Shown here in pieces: positions 48,610 to 57,996 of a DNA stretch of 64,000 nucleotides. A program made the position numbers and the translations under genes. The stretch covers positions 34,561,509-34,625,508 of the forward strand of contig NC_087067.1 of assembly GCF_963678635.1 (NCBI RefSeq). The letters are read 5' to 3'. Source of the stretch: Symsagittifera roscoffensis (taxonomy: Eukaryota; Xenacoelomorpha; Acoela; Convolutidae). Each line of letters opens with the position of its first letter. Positions within the stretch are counted from its first letter, which is position 1. Under the pieces are notes generated by a model that searched no databases, was not told the DNA's origin, and was given only the letters and a program-made list of their open reading frames with translations.

Positions 48610-49219
48610 AATTTATCAAAAAATAACAAAAAAGTTATTACAAAGACAAAACATTAATGAACAAATCAATTCACGTTTTACACCAGCCTCCGAATTAAAA
48701 ATTGGAACATTTGTTTTAATACCCAATTTTAATACTCAAAAAGGAATTTCTAAAAAATTACAACCCCTTCGAAAAGGACCATACCAAATAATTGCAAGAC
48801 CCACTGAGGTCACATATAAAATTACCGACTCAAACAAAAAAGAAATCGTTCAACATCGAAACAACCTATTACCTTATTACCCAAAAGAATACGCACTCCG
48901 CGAATTAACTCAATTATATTCTTTCACAGGATTAAAAATCATTCAAAATGAACCACATCTGAAAAACACAGAACAAAATGATAACTCCACCGAAAATCAA
49001 AACACAAAACCAACCGCCACCAAAAACAATACACAAAACCATAAAGAATCCCCAAAACAAAGAAAAAATAGAAAAATGACCGAACAAATAATACCCCAAG
49101 AACAAATCGACAAATCAGAAAATCGAAAAACAACAAGACTCCGAAATCAACCACGTAAAAACTATAAAATATTCATCCCCCAATCTAAAATTTTAAAGAA
49201 AGTGGAATTTCAAAAGTAA
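48604..49219 (+). pseudogene. pol: Pol C-terminal part with GPY/F module, out of frame
   Basis: About 205 codons continuing the integrase after the one-base shift near 48600. It contains LRKGPYQI, the GPY/F signature that follows Ty3/gypsy integrase cores, then YYPKEYALREL, then a Lys/Asn/Gln-rich tail ending at a TAA at 49217. Copy A has the same tail joined in frame at the shift position. The seven-A run at the break makes an assembly or sequencing error possible. Confidence 0.8.
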
Positions 49220-49817
49220 TTTTAACATTATACTTCACAACCTTGAAACCTCCGAAACATTTTTCATTTACATTTTTCAAAATAACATGCTGACAAGTAC
49301 GCAATAATTCTAGTTCAAAATAGACCAATAGGATTCATCCAATCCGTCACTTTCTCTAACTCAAACTAAGACCAATTAGACGAATAATATAGAACTCCAG
49401 GCACATCTATAACTATAACTTTACGACCTCCAGGTCAAAAATAAGCAAACCACTCCAACTTGACAACTAAAATAAATATCACCATAATACCATACCCCTC
49501 CCTTATCTAATAACCCAAAGATCAACAATATTTCCCCAACTCAGACCACGAATACCCCCAAAACAAATTTGTTAACTTAGCCTAAAGTAACAAAATGAAC
49601 ATTTTAATTAGCCTAAAGTATAAAAATCTCACCATACCCCGGATCATTTGACAAACAAAAATAAAGAAAAAGACGACCTCCCGATCACCATGAAAATTGC
49701 CCCCAACAATTTTTTCCAAAACTCAACCCACTTGTTAAAAAACTAATAAATAATCCGACCACACTTGAAAATCGCCTCAAACAGCAAAAAATATTCGACC
49801 AAGAGATCATTTCTTAA
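49220..49817 (+). other. Copy B spacer between pol and small membrane ORFs
   Basis: About 600 bp without a supported gene, collinear with copy A 9757-10361. It includes the phrase TTAGCCTAAAGTA twice (about 49576 and 49609). Confidence 0.5.
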
Positions 49818-50048
49818 ATGCTCTTCTCTCAATCAGTTACTCAAATACTCATAAATCTTAAACATTTTTTTACAATACTTGAAACCTTTATAATATTTCT
49901 TTTTGATATACTTGAATCTTTTCTAATAATCCTAATCATTTTTTGTAACATTTTTTTAATTTTCTACACTATACTCGAACTATTCCTCCAACTTTCCAAA
50001 ACCCTTGATTATATCCACAGGTACGATTTATACAACTTGTCTAAATGA
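49818..50048 (+). CDS. Small membrane protein 1
   Basis: 76 aa, mostly hydrophobic (Phe/Ile/Leu), with membrane segments at about 20-65. It ends LQLSKTLDYIHRYDLYNLSK. The stop TGA at 50046-50048 overlaps the next start as ATGA, a typical arrangement for coupled termination and reinitiation. The sequence is less conserved with copy A than its neighbours. A CCACAG/GTACG word near its end (50015-50025) is conserved in both copies and could be a splice acceptor. Function unknown. Confidence 0.45.
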   Translation: MLFSQSVTQILINLKHFFTILETFIIFLFDILESFLIILIIFCNIFLIFYTILELFLQLSKTLDYIHRYDLYNLSK

Positions 50049-50233
50049 TACGAACAATTTTCAGTAGAACTGATATTTTTTTATTGTTTGTAATTTTCAT
50101 AACATTTTTATCATCCCTCATTTTGACAATATGCAAATGTATAAAGAAAGCAATCATCACATTTGCCCTAGCAACAATTTTTCTAATTATTTTTTTGGAA
50201 GAATATTATAATAAACATAAACCTTCCCACTAA
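50045..50233 (+). CDS. Small membrane protein 2
   Basis: 62 aa, two membrane segments (about 11-28 and 36-50) separated by CKCIKKA. The length and most residues match copy A. The ATG overlaps the preceding stop. The size and two-helix layout recall viral small membrane proteins such as viroporins, but there is no sequence link. It is the first ATG after the candidate splice acceptor at 50020. Confidence 0.5.
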   Translation: MIRTIFSRTDIFLLFVIFITFLSSLILTICKCIKKAIITFALATIFLIIFLEEYYNKHKPSH

Positions 50234-50238
50234 AGTAA

Positions 50239-51375
50239 CAATTCAAAAATCCATCAAAAATTGCTACCCAACAGTCACAGAATCAGTCTTCACCGACATC
50301 ATCCCAAGATAACCCAACACCACCTTCAACTACTCAAAATCCTCAAACATCTACACGAATTTCTTTTCAAGACAATCCATACACTTTTGAAGAACGACAT
50401 GCTCGTTTATCAGAACCACTAGAACCAGTTCAACGACAAGCACCTCTAAGCGAACCAACATATAACCTATACCCAACACTACCACAAGAACTAAGTAGAA
50501 TAAGAAATCCTAGTCAAAACCAAAATACAGTCGAAATAAATAGACAAATTATACATCCTCGACGAAACAGAAATTTTCAAACTCCCCGAGTTCATTTTGA
50601 TATGCCTCAATCCCCATCACAAAACACTCCAGAAAACCCCATTGGTATATTACCAGAAACCCCTACGCTTCTTTCACAACGTAGCACCTCAAGCCTACCA
50701 TCAGATTACTTAGGTTCAACACCAACATCTGAACAAATACGTGAAAATCCCTTTAACCCCCCAAACCAGGCATCACGACTACCATATTGGACAACACATT
50801 CATTTACACAAGGTGAATTAAATTTAGTCAATAATCCAATAGATATTTCTACGGATACAACAACATCCTCATCACTACCAGAAACATTATCACTACCATC
50901 AACACCATCAATAAGCCAGATTTCACCACCACCTTTTAACTTAAATTTTCCAAATAATCTCGACGCCAGATATCGAGAACAATCATCAATAAATATTCCT
51001 TTAAGACTAGATTGGAATACATTTACAGCACCTCCACCATTATTTGGGCAACATCAAGAAAGTAACCGCCTTCATAACTGGGCACTTAATAGATTACAAT
51101 ATCGCCAAGATATTCACAACGATATCCGTGATCACAATATTCAAATACTCCAACAAAACAGTTTACAATTAAAGTTTGAAATCACAGTTAAGTTAAACAA
51201 TATTACCCAACATCCCTACCCATTAAACCCACCAAACATAACAGCTCAATCACTACCACCACCGTTTATAACTACTGAAGTAATATACAAATACGACAGA
51301 TATACCAAAAACACAATTGGCTACATTACATTTTATAATCCATACTCAGGATTATCATACACATGTATATTCTAA
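50239..51375 (+). CDS. Pro/Ser/Thr-rich protein without an N-terminal ATG
   Basis: The frame is open from 50239 to 51375 (378 codons) but the first ATG is at 50602. The stretch before it (FEERHARLSEPLEP, then YNLYPTLPQEL) is conserved with copy A, so translation must enter from upstream by splicing, frameshift or a non-AUG start. Residues ~1-260 are low-complexity Pro/Ser/Thr/Gln. The end has a conserved WNTFTAPPPLFGQ block, a helical NWALNRLQYRQDI region and a C-terminal YNPYSGLSYTCIF. It overlaps the env ATG by 13 nt. No family recognised. Confidence 0.55.
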   Translation, partial: QFKNPSKIATQQSQNQSSPTSSQDNPTPPSTTQNPQTSTRISFQDNPYTFEERHARLSEPLEPVQRQAPLSEPTYNLYPTLPQELSRIRNPSQNQNTVEINRQIIHPRRNRNFQTPRVHFDMPQSPSQNTPENPIGILPETPTLLSQRSTSSLPSDYLGSTPTSEQIRENPFNPPNQASRLPYWTTHSFTQGELNLVNNPIDISTDTTTSSSLPETLSLPSTPSISQISPPPFNLNFPNNLDARYREQSSINIPLRLDWNTFTAPPPLFGQHQESNRLHNWALNRLQYRQDIHNDIRDHNIQILQQNSLQLKFEITVKLNNITQHPYPLNPPNITAQSLPPPFITTEVIYKYDRYTKNTIGYITFYNPYSGLSYTCIF

Positions 51376-53980
51376 AATTATTAATTTTTCTCCAACTCCT
51401 TTTTCTAGTAATCTCAAATCAAAACATAAACCCTTCCCCTCGTACAGGACCACAAGATTTATTAGTAACACATTACGATTGTGAAGAAAATGAACAAAAA
51501 ACACTACACAAATATGCAATAAATCAAGTATCACAATGTGAAACAGAACCACAAACTATAGAAACCACAAATGTAATAGCAACACTCTATTCAAAAGCCC
51601 GAGCAACAACAGTTACAGGTTATAAATTCACAGCAACATTTTCCGAAAAGAAAGTACATTGTTCACAAGTCTCGAACGGAAACAAAAACCGACTTGACCA
51701 TGAATCATTCTATCAGAGTAATATAGAACGTCTTTTACATCTCAATCCCGACGATTGTAAAAATGAATTACTTAGACTAAACATCACACAAAATAAAAAC
51801 TCCGAAAGAAAGTTAGTTAACTTTCAAGTTTTTTCAGACTCTGTACATCAATCACAACTTGAAAGACACCAAGGACATATAAAACTAGACGAAAAATACC
51901 CGTATAACGGCGCACACGGACGATTAACCTATGACCTACACGATAAACATTGGATACCACACATTGGTATAAATAACCCATCAAACTGCAAAGCAGACAC
52001 AAAAAATAAAGGATACCAAGAAATAATGTTTTTCGATTGGAAAATACAACTCGAAAAAATACAACTAACACGAGATTTATCAGATAATACAATGATCTAT
52101 CAAGGAATCCGATTACCTTGTAAAAGTTATCAAGGTTATTGCGACCCTACAACGAGAACACAAGCAACAATTGTTTGGTTCCCCGAAGATACATGTACAA
52201 CATTTCAAGTAGCAAGAATACACGCTCGTATGATAAAATTTCACGAAAAATACTTTATACAATCAATTCCATATGAACAAGTACATCCATCACGAAAACA
52301 AAGTACTAATTTTAGAAACATACACAATATAGAAAATAAATTGACACGTTTTCAAATATATCAAGAAACAGAACTTGCATGTAAATACAGGAATCCACTT
52401 CACAGAACACAATACTCTGAAATATTAGTTGAATACGAAAAAGGATTCGACATGACCACTGGAAAAATAAAACTTGACCCATATGCCACAGGTCATCCTC
52501 CAAACGAAGGAACATCCTATATACCAGTTAATTTTGAAAAAAGCAACGGACAACCTGGTGGACATCTAAAACCCCATGACACCAGAAGCACACGCTTACA
52601 AGAATTATCACTAATGAATACTACATATTTCGGTAATATCCACTATGATATTCATTTAGATATGAAACTAGATTATACAATTAGCCGAATTTTTCAAGAA
52701 ATGTCACTCTCCGAATTAGAAACACTACACCAACTATGCGAATTAGAACGAACACAAATATTACAATCACTTGCACTAGCAGTATTAAAAATACCCTATG
52801 CAGGATACTTATTATCTGGAAATAGATCAAATTTTTTAGACTATGAAGGAAACATCTTATGGTTTTATACTTGTACTAAAAAAGTATCACCACTATACGT
52901 TTTTGAAGATAAACGATGTTATAAAAGAATCCCTATCTTTTATAAGAATAAAGTACATTTCGTGGATACACTTTCACGAAGAACCTATTTCTGGGATACC
53001 GCAGTCCCATGTGGATCAGAAAACAGCCACAATGTAGTACAACTAAACCCTGATGAAAATAAATATTATCTTCTCACTCCATATCCCACATTAATGCAAT
53101 CACTCAAAAAATTTTCACCAGAAAGCATTCGCGCTATTGCTCGAAACCCAAATATAGACTTACAATCAATAGGAATCTATTCAAAATCAGATATTCAACA
53201 TCACATTAGAACACAACAATTCCAAGAATTATTAACACAAATGGACACTATACAAAGACAATCAATAGACCAAAATTTACGCAAACTTGCGGAAACCGCA
53301 GGATTTGCCGATATCTACACGCAAGACTATAGCGGATATTTTAAAGACATTAAAGATTATATATATCTAAACGGTGAAAAATACCGTCCCCAAGATATAT
53401 CACCAATTAACATTTTAGCTTTGTTACACTCAAAAATGAGATCCTCGATTTTCTAGGATGGCCCTACTACATCTTAGAAAAATTGACTATTTTATACGCA
53501 ATGTTTAACTTTATTGGATTTCTTTTCTCACTTTTAAAAGGAATCTACAACACATGTGCTATACACACACAAGTAAACAGACAAGCAAGCGTAGCACGCA
53601 TACTCTTTGCAGGATTTTTTGGAATCTTTTCTACATCTATAAACAAAATTCTTTTAGACGCACAAATAAAAGAATATAACACAAAAATAGCAACACGACA
53701 AAATACATACGACGAAGAACATAACAATGTAGACATAACGCCAACGGCACCACAATTACCACCCCTACCAAATAACCATCCACTATCCCTAGTCCCACGA
53801 AAATTTCGAAATTTAGCCATCACACATAATCCAAATTTTCGACTCACCACATCACAAAGTCCCATCCAACATATAATGACACACCAGTCACAAGACCATA
53901 ATACTTATGAACAAATTATTGAACAACCCCATACCACCGCTTTTCAGTCTCAAAATAATCATTTTTTTAGCCCACGATGA
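51363..53980 (+). pseudogene. env: Envelope glycoprotein, split by a frameshift near 53416
   Basis: The ORF at 51363-53456 (697 aa) starts with a signal peptide (MYILKLLIFLQLLFLVIS) and a Cys-rich ectodomain with many N-glycosylation sites and paired phrases such as THYDCEENEQ, RLPCKSYQGYC and FPEDTC. By comparison with copy A, one base is missing near 53416. The true continuation is the frame through 53483-53980, with a membrane anchor (ILYAMFNFIGFLFSLL) and a Pro-rich tail ending FFSPR. The whole would be ~870 aa. The Cys layout and single C-terminal anchor resemble class III-type glycoproteins, such as those some LTR elements took from chuvirus-like viruses, but this is impressionistic. 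It would sit in the envelope and mediate entry. Confidence 0.7.
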
Positions 53981-55782
53981 GCCGCCAACTTGGATCACTA
54001 CACCGATCAAATTCCCACCCAACCAATCTTACCTCTCCAATCCCAATAATACCACTTTTTGCTTTTCCGCCACCCGATTTTCCATCTAGTAATGTAACAT
54101 CAGGCATGAATTCCGACACTAATTCACACATCTCAGTTTTATATTCCATCTCACAACTCAATAACCCGAATATTGAAACCCCCGATGAATTTGCCGACTC
54201 AGAACCATCCCCATCCAATAATTTTCATAACTCTTCTAATTTTTCTCAACCCCCTTTTCAACCCATATTATCCAATAACCCTGACCCAATCACTTCCACA
54301 CCCTCTTATGCTTCCCAAGTTACCCCAACCTACTCCTCATTTCATTCTGACCAATCATCTCATTCTCCAGACACCCCCCGAATCTCCCCAGAGCTAGATA
54401 ATTTTATTACCCTTCAACAACAACCCTACCACCTCCATACCCCAACAATAAACCAAATCTCCTCCACAATAAATTCATCCAACCCCCCTACCCCTACACC
54501 CTCTTCAAATTATACTGAATCATTAGCACCATCATCCACATCAACTGAATCTTCACTCAACACTAATAGAGCTTACCGCACTTTTAAAAGAAAGTTCCCC
54601 AACCATCCTTTCCCAGCAAAACCAGGAACAGCCCGTGAATACATCAACCACCCCAAGCATACTAACACAAAAGAATTTTTAGCTATCACCTTACCCTCAT
54701 TCCCACAATACACCTTAAACACCCCCCACGACACTAACGAAACACGCAACTTTGTAGATGAATACGTTTTAATGCCCACTCTCTCTTGGACCTCATATTA
54801 TCATTTTACTAACCCTCTTTGCTTACCTTTATCTAACACTCACATCGATATAGAGCGAAATACGGACATGCTATATCGACTCACTACACCACTAACCGCT
54901 AGACAATTTACTTACGTTGGATATAAAAAATCACTAAAAACACACACTGCACCTAGAGCTAACGAATATACACTCGAATACTATGATCACAACATCATCA
55001 GAGCTAACCAAGATCAATTCTTAGACGACGATCGCTTCGCTAATCCACAAATTACCGAGAAATTTTTCATCAAGACACCATATATATTTACACTAAACAT
55101 CTTCGACCGAAAGTTTGATCACATTATTTCAGAAGCACTAACAGACACACAAGCATACGAAAGTTTTAAAGAACGCTTCCAAATATTTTCACTAACCTTT
55201 CATTTCCTTGCACCACACGAAAGAGATTTACACTGCTCACACGATATTATGTTGCGCACTAAACAAACCCACACATATAGTTAATATCGCTTCATCCAAA
55301 ATCACTTTGACCTACACACACCCTCTAGACAACCACACCATCGTTTTCAATTCATTAATTCCAAATACACTTCACTATTTTTCCTAAATTTCACATATTG
55401 CATTAAAGATACTAACCTTCATGGTATTCTTCGCAATTATGATCCCATAACCCAAATGTACATCTTCTGTCCCATCACCAAGACCTTCAACGCCGAAGAA
55501 TCCCGACCCTTCCTTATCCCGCACGAGTTTGTACAACCTATAGAAATCCCAATTTTAGAATTCATCCACAATACTAAATTCAATCACAAATTATATAATC
55601 TAATCCAAAACACACCTTATGAGTTTGCAGTTGGCACTGAAGAACTAACCACTATTAAGGCACTTCAATTGCTTTGGCCACTGCTTCAGACTAAAAATAT
55701 CATCCGCATCTTAGCTAAACTACTAACAAATTCCGATCTCATCCACGACATCTTCCCCCACGGTTTTTTCCCCGACGACTAA
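53977..55782 (+). pseudogene. Unrecognised large 3' protein (~601 codons), one internal stop
   Basis: The ATG overlaps the env stop (ATGA at 53977-53980). The frame reads to a TAA at 55282-55284 and, in the same frame, on to 55782; copy A has a Tyr codon at that spot. Residues ~1-200 are Ser/Pro/Asn/Thr-rich and probably disordered. From ~200 the sequence is globular, with conserved RTFKRKFP, KPGTAREYINHP, LMPTLSWTSYYHF, GYKKSLK, HERDLHCSHDIMLRTK and YEFAVGTEEL. Both copies keep it, with many changes at third codon positions. No signal peptide or membrane segment is seen. I recognise no family. Confidence 0.6.
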
Positions 55783-55995
55783 CAGGTAAGTATGAATTAA
55801 ATGAATATTACTAACTAATTAAAATATTAAAAAACTCACCATACTTTATCCATGTTTTCTTTAGATTTTTAGCCTTCATCCGACAATCACCTACAAAAAC
55901 CACAAAAGACAAATAAAAATCGCAAATTTCATCAAACAGATTTCAAAAATTCTATTAATCTCTTACACTTATAAATTTATAAATTTAATACCAAT

Positions 55996-56136
55996 GCAGT
56001 AAATTCATTTCTAAAATTTTCCCCACAAGCAGTAAATCTAATTATGATGAAAATTTGTAACTTAAAATTCCCCCATAACTAGCAGTAAATTTCCAAATTC
56101 TATGCAGTAAATTAATAAGAAGCAAAAGCAGTACTA
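55996..56136 (+). repeat. GCAGTAAA-type motif cluster
   Basis: GCAGTAAAT or close variants at 55996, 56029, 56082, 56104 and 56128 (last GCAGTACTA). The cluster is matched in copy A at 16531-16670, though flanking bases differ, which suggests the motif itself is kept. Confidence 0.6.
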
Positions 56137-56639
56137 ACCTTTTGATATTTTCATTCACTCGCATAAGAATTCTATCCACACTCGCACAGCTCGCCCACGA
56201 AGAATTGTTTAAAATAATGAATTTCAGTTTCAAGCTTTCACACTCGATAACTCTAACACAAGATAACACGTTTCAAACTTTCCTTTAACCCGGTTGGAAA
56301 GGAATTATATACTAAACAAAACTAACCAATGCAGCTTACTAAACACCACAACACAAAGCATAACAGCATGACTAAGAAAAGGAAACCAACGGTACCCAAA
56401 CCGGATTAACCCAGTTTAAAACTGGATAATTTATTCTTTTGAAGACTATTATAAAGTCTAAGAAAGAAATAATAAAACACAAAAAAGTCGAAAGACAAAC
56501 CCATACCACAAACAATTTGATTTTTGAAAAAAGGACACAACCAACAAAACATAAGAAAAACCACAACAAACCCAACATAAAACGTTGTCACATAACAGGA
56601 CCTCTCACAAAAACCGCATGCAATCATACTCCCACTCCT

Positions 56640-56696
56640 GGCCTAACCCACCAGGAAGGACGTCCTGAGCATGCTCTATAGCCGGCCTAACCCACC
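56640..56696 (+). repeat. Paired GGCCTAACCCACC repeat around a palindrome
   Basis: Exact 13-bp copies at 56640-56652 and 56684-56696 flank AGGACGTCCT. Both, and the spacing, are kept in copy A (17182, 17226). Confidence 0.7.
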
Positions 56697-57395
56697 GCGC
56701 TACATCCACGCTTTGTGACCACACCTCTATTTTTAATAAGAGCTACTCAAGGGTGAGTAACTCTTCAAAATAACCGAACTAAAACAAAAAGCTTTTGTGA
56801 AAACAACTAACTAAAATCATAATTAAAAAATATTAAACTAATAAATGTTTTATAAAATGTAAATTACATTATGCAATACATAGATCAGAATATAACACCA
56901 AGGACGAACATCTAAAGACAAAACGACCCCACTACACTCGAGAGAGAATGGCCAACCACAATCAATATGCCACTCACAATCACAACTCAAAGGATTTAGA
57001 GTACGACTTGACTTCGCAGAAAAGGACTTCATTGAACTAGACCAATGACCACCTCGATGTTCAAGTATATGTACAGATCCGAGTAACCAGGCATCCCCTC
57101 CACGCACAATCTCCACGCCATTCCCAAACTAGATCAGACACAAAAGAAGTTCTCCACGCAGAACAGAAAAACCTGACATAGCCAACCATTCTGAAATCAG
57201 ATTTGAGTTTGTTGCAAAGACTTAGTCGTTGTCACTAGAAGACACAACGTCTTATGTCTCTAACTCCAGCTTCCTGGAACTTCTTTAACAAAGAGGAAAC
57301 GGAAGAAAATGATGTTCGCCAAAAACCAACGTCCATCATCCATCCTTCGAATCGCAGAAGAACTATTCAAAAAAACTCTGTAAAACCCGGATGGG

Positions 57396-57805
57396 TGGAA
57401 CCTGATCTAAACTACATTTTATGATTGGATAAATTAGATATTTTACCAATGTAAAGTATTTAATATTAACCAATCATGATCCATCTAACTAACAACCCAC
57501 TTATTTGTAAGTGCTGAAGTTACTTGTAATTTCAGCACCAGAGAGATTTGAATTTAACTTAGAAATTAGTTGGACTCTCCCGAGCACTTCAGCAGCCGCA
57601 ATAAACCAGTATACCCTAGATCTATTGAGCCTAGCAGAGACTAGTTAAACAACCTGAGACTAGATAGTATAAGAGTAAGATTAGGATCGGTATTAGACTA
57701 AGAAGTTGCACGAATCTATCCGGCCGAAAATAAGATAGCGTGACGAGCAGACGGTGTACCCTATCCGAAATTACTCTATGAGTTATACAATCCAGTCCTA
57801 ACTCA
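57396..57805 (+). repeat. Copy B 3' LTR (410 bp)
   Basis: Identical to the 5' LTR except for one base (G near 57767 for A near 39270). It is followed by the GTAG target duplication at 57806-57809 and then the N-terminal part of the interrupted penton gene on the minus strand. Confidence 0.95.
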
Positions 57806-57996
57806 GTAGGGAAGGTAATTTCTGTAACTGCTACTCTCCATTCACCTTGCAAATTTATTTCTTCACTCAGGAGATTTTTGAAGTTGGCCAGAGTGTTATC
57901 TTTAAAAACGTTCATTGATGCAGATGAAACTAGGGTAATTGTGAAGGAAGGGGGAACATTATGGGTGAAAAGGCTGTTGGAAGTGCCCTCAGTCAT
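57806..57996 (-). pseudogene. Penton-type minor capsid protein, N-terminal fragment
   Basis: The ATG at 57996 opens a 65-codon frame (MTEGTSNSLF..., later GEWRVAVTEITFP) that runs into the 3' LTR. The rest of the gene is at 38312-38898. The WRVAVTEI-type strand near the cut is typical of this Polinton protein. The ATG overlaps the integrase stop by 8 nt, so the genes were packed head to tail before the insertion. Confidence 0.75.

Larger units (their letters stand above)
55783..57395 (+). other. Copy B 3' non-coding region
   Basis: 1.6 kb before the 3' LTR. It contains the GCAGTAAA repeats (55996-56136), the 13-bp direct repeats at 56640 and 56684, and a GAGCTACTC/GAGTAACTC hairpin near 56741-56763. 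It also holds an 80-codon frame at 56439-56681 that is open in both copies but unproven. The base just before the LTR is the end of GGATGGG, only a weak polypurine tract. Confidence 0.6.
38899..57805 (+). mobile_element. Copy B: 18.9-kb Ty3/gypsy-like env-bearing LTR retroelement nested in the Polinton
   Basis: Bounded by two 410-bp LTRs (TG...CA) that differ at one base, with a GTAG duplication outside. A TGG primer-binding site follows the 5' LTR. Gag with CCHC knuckle, DSGA protease, YLDD reverse transcriptase, RNase H, D-D35-E integrase and GPY/F tail place it in the Ty3/gypsy group. About 6.6 kb after pol encodes five more proteins including an envelope glycoprotein, and a further protein precedes gag. 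It is roughly twice the size of common elements of this group. Breaks in pol, env and the last ORF suggest it is not autonomous despite its recent arrival. Confidence 0.95.

Noticed and set aside
53483..53980. Separate 165-aa gene after env
   Set aside because: Copy A reads through in one frame, so this is the C-terminal membrane anchor and tail of env.
56439..56681. 80-aa ORF in the retroelement 3' region as a gene
   Set aside because: It is open in both copies, but overall DNA identity there is high on both strands, so selection on this frame cannot be claimed.
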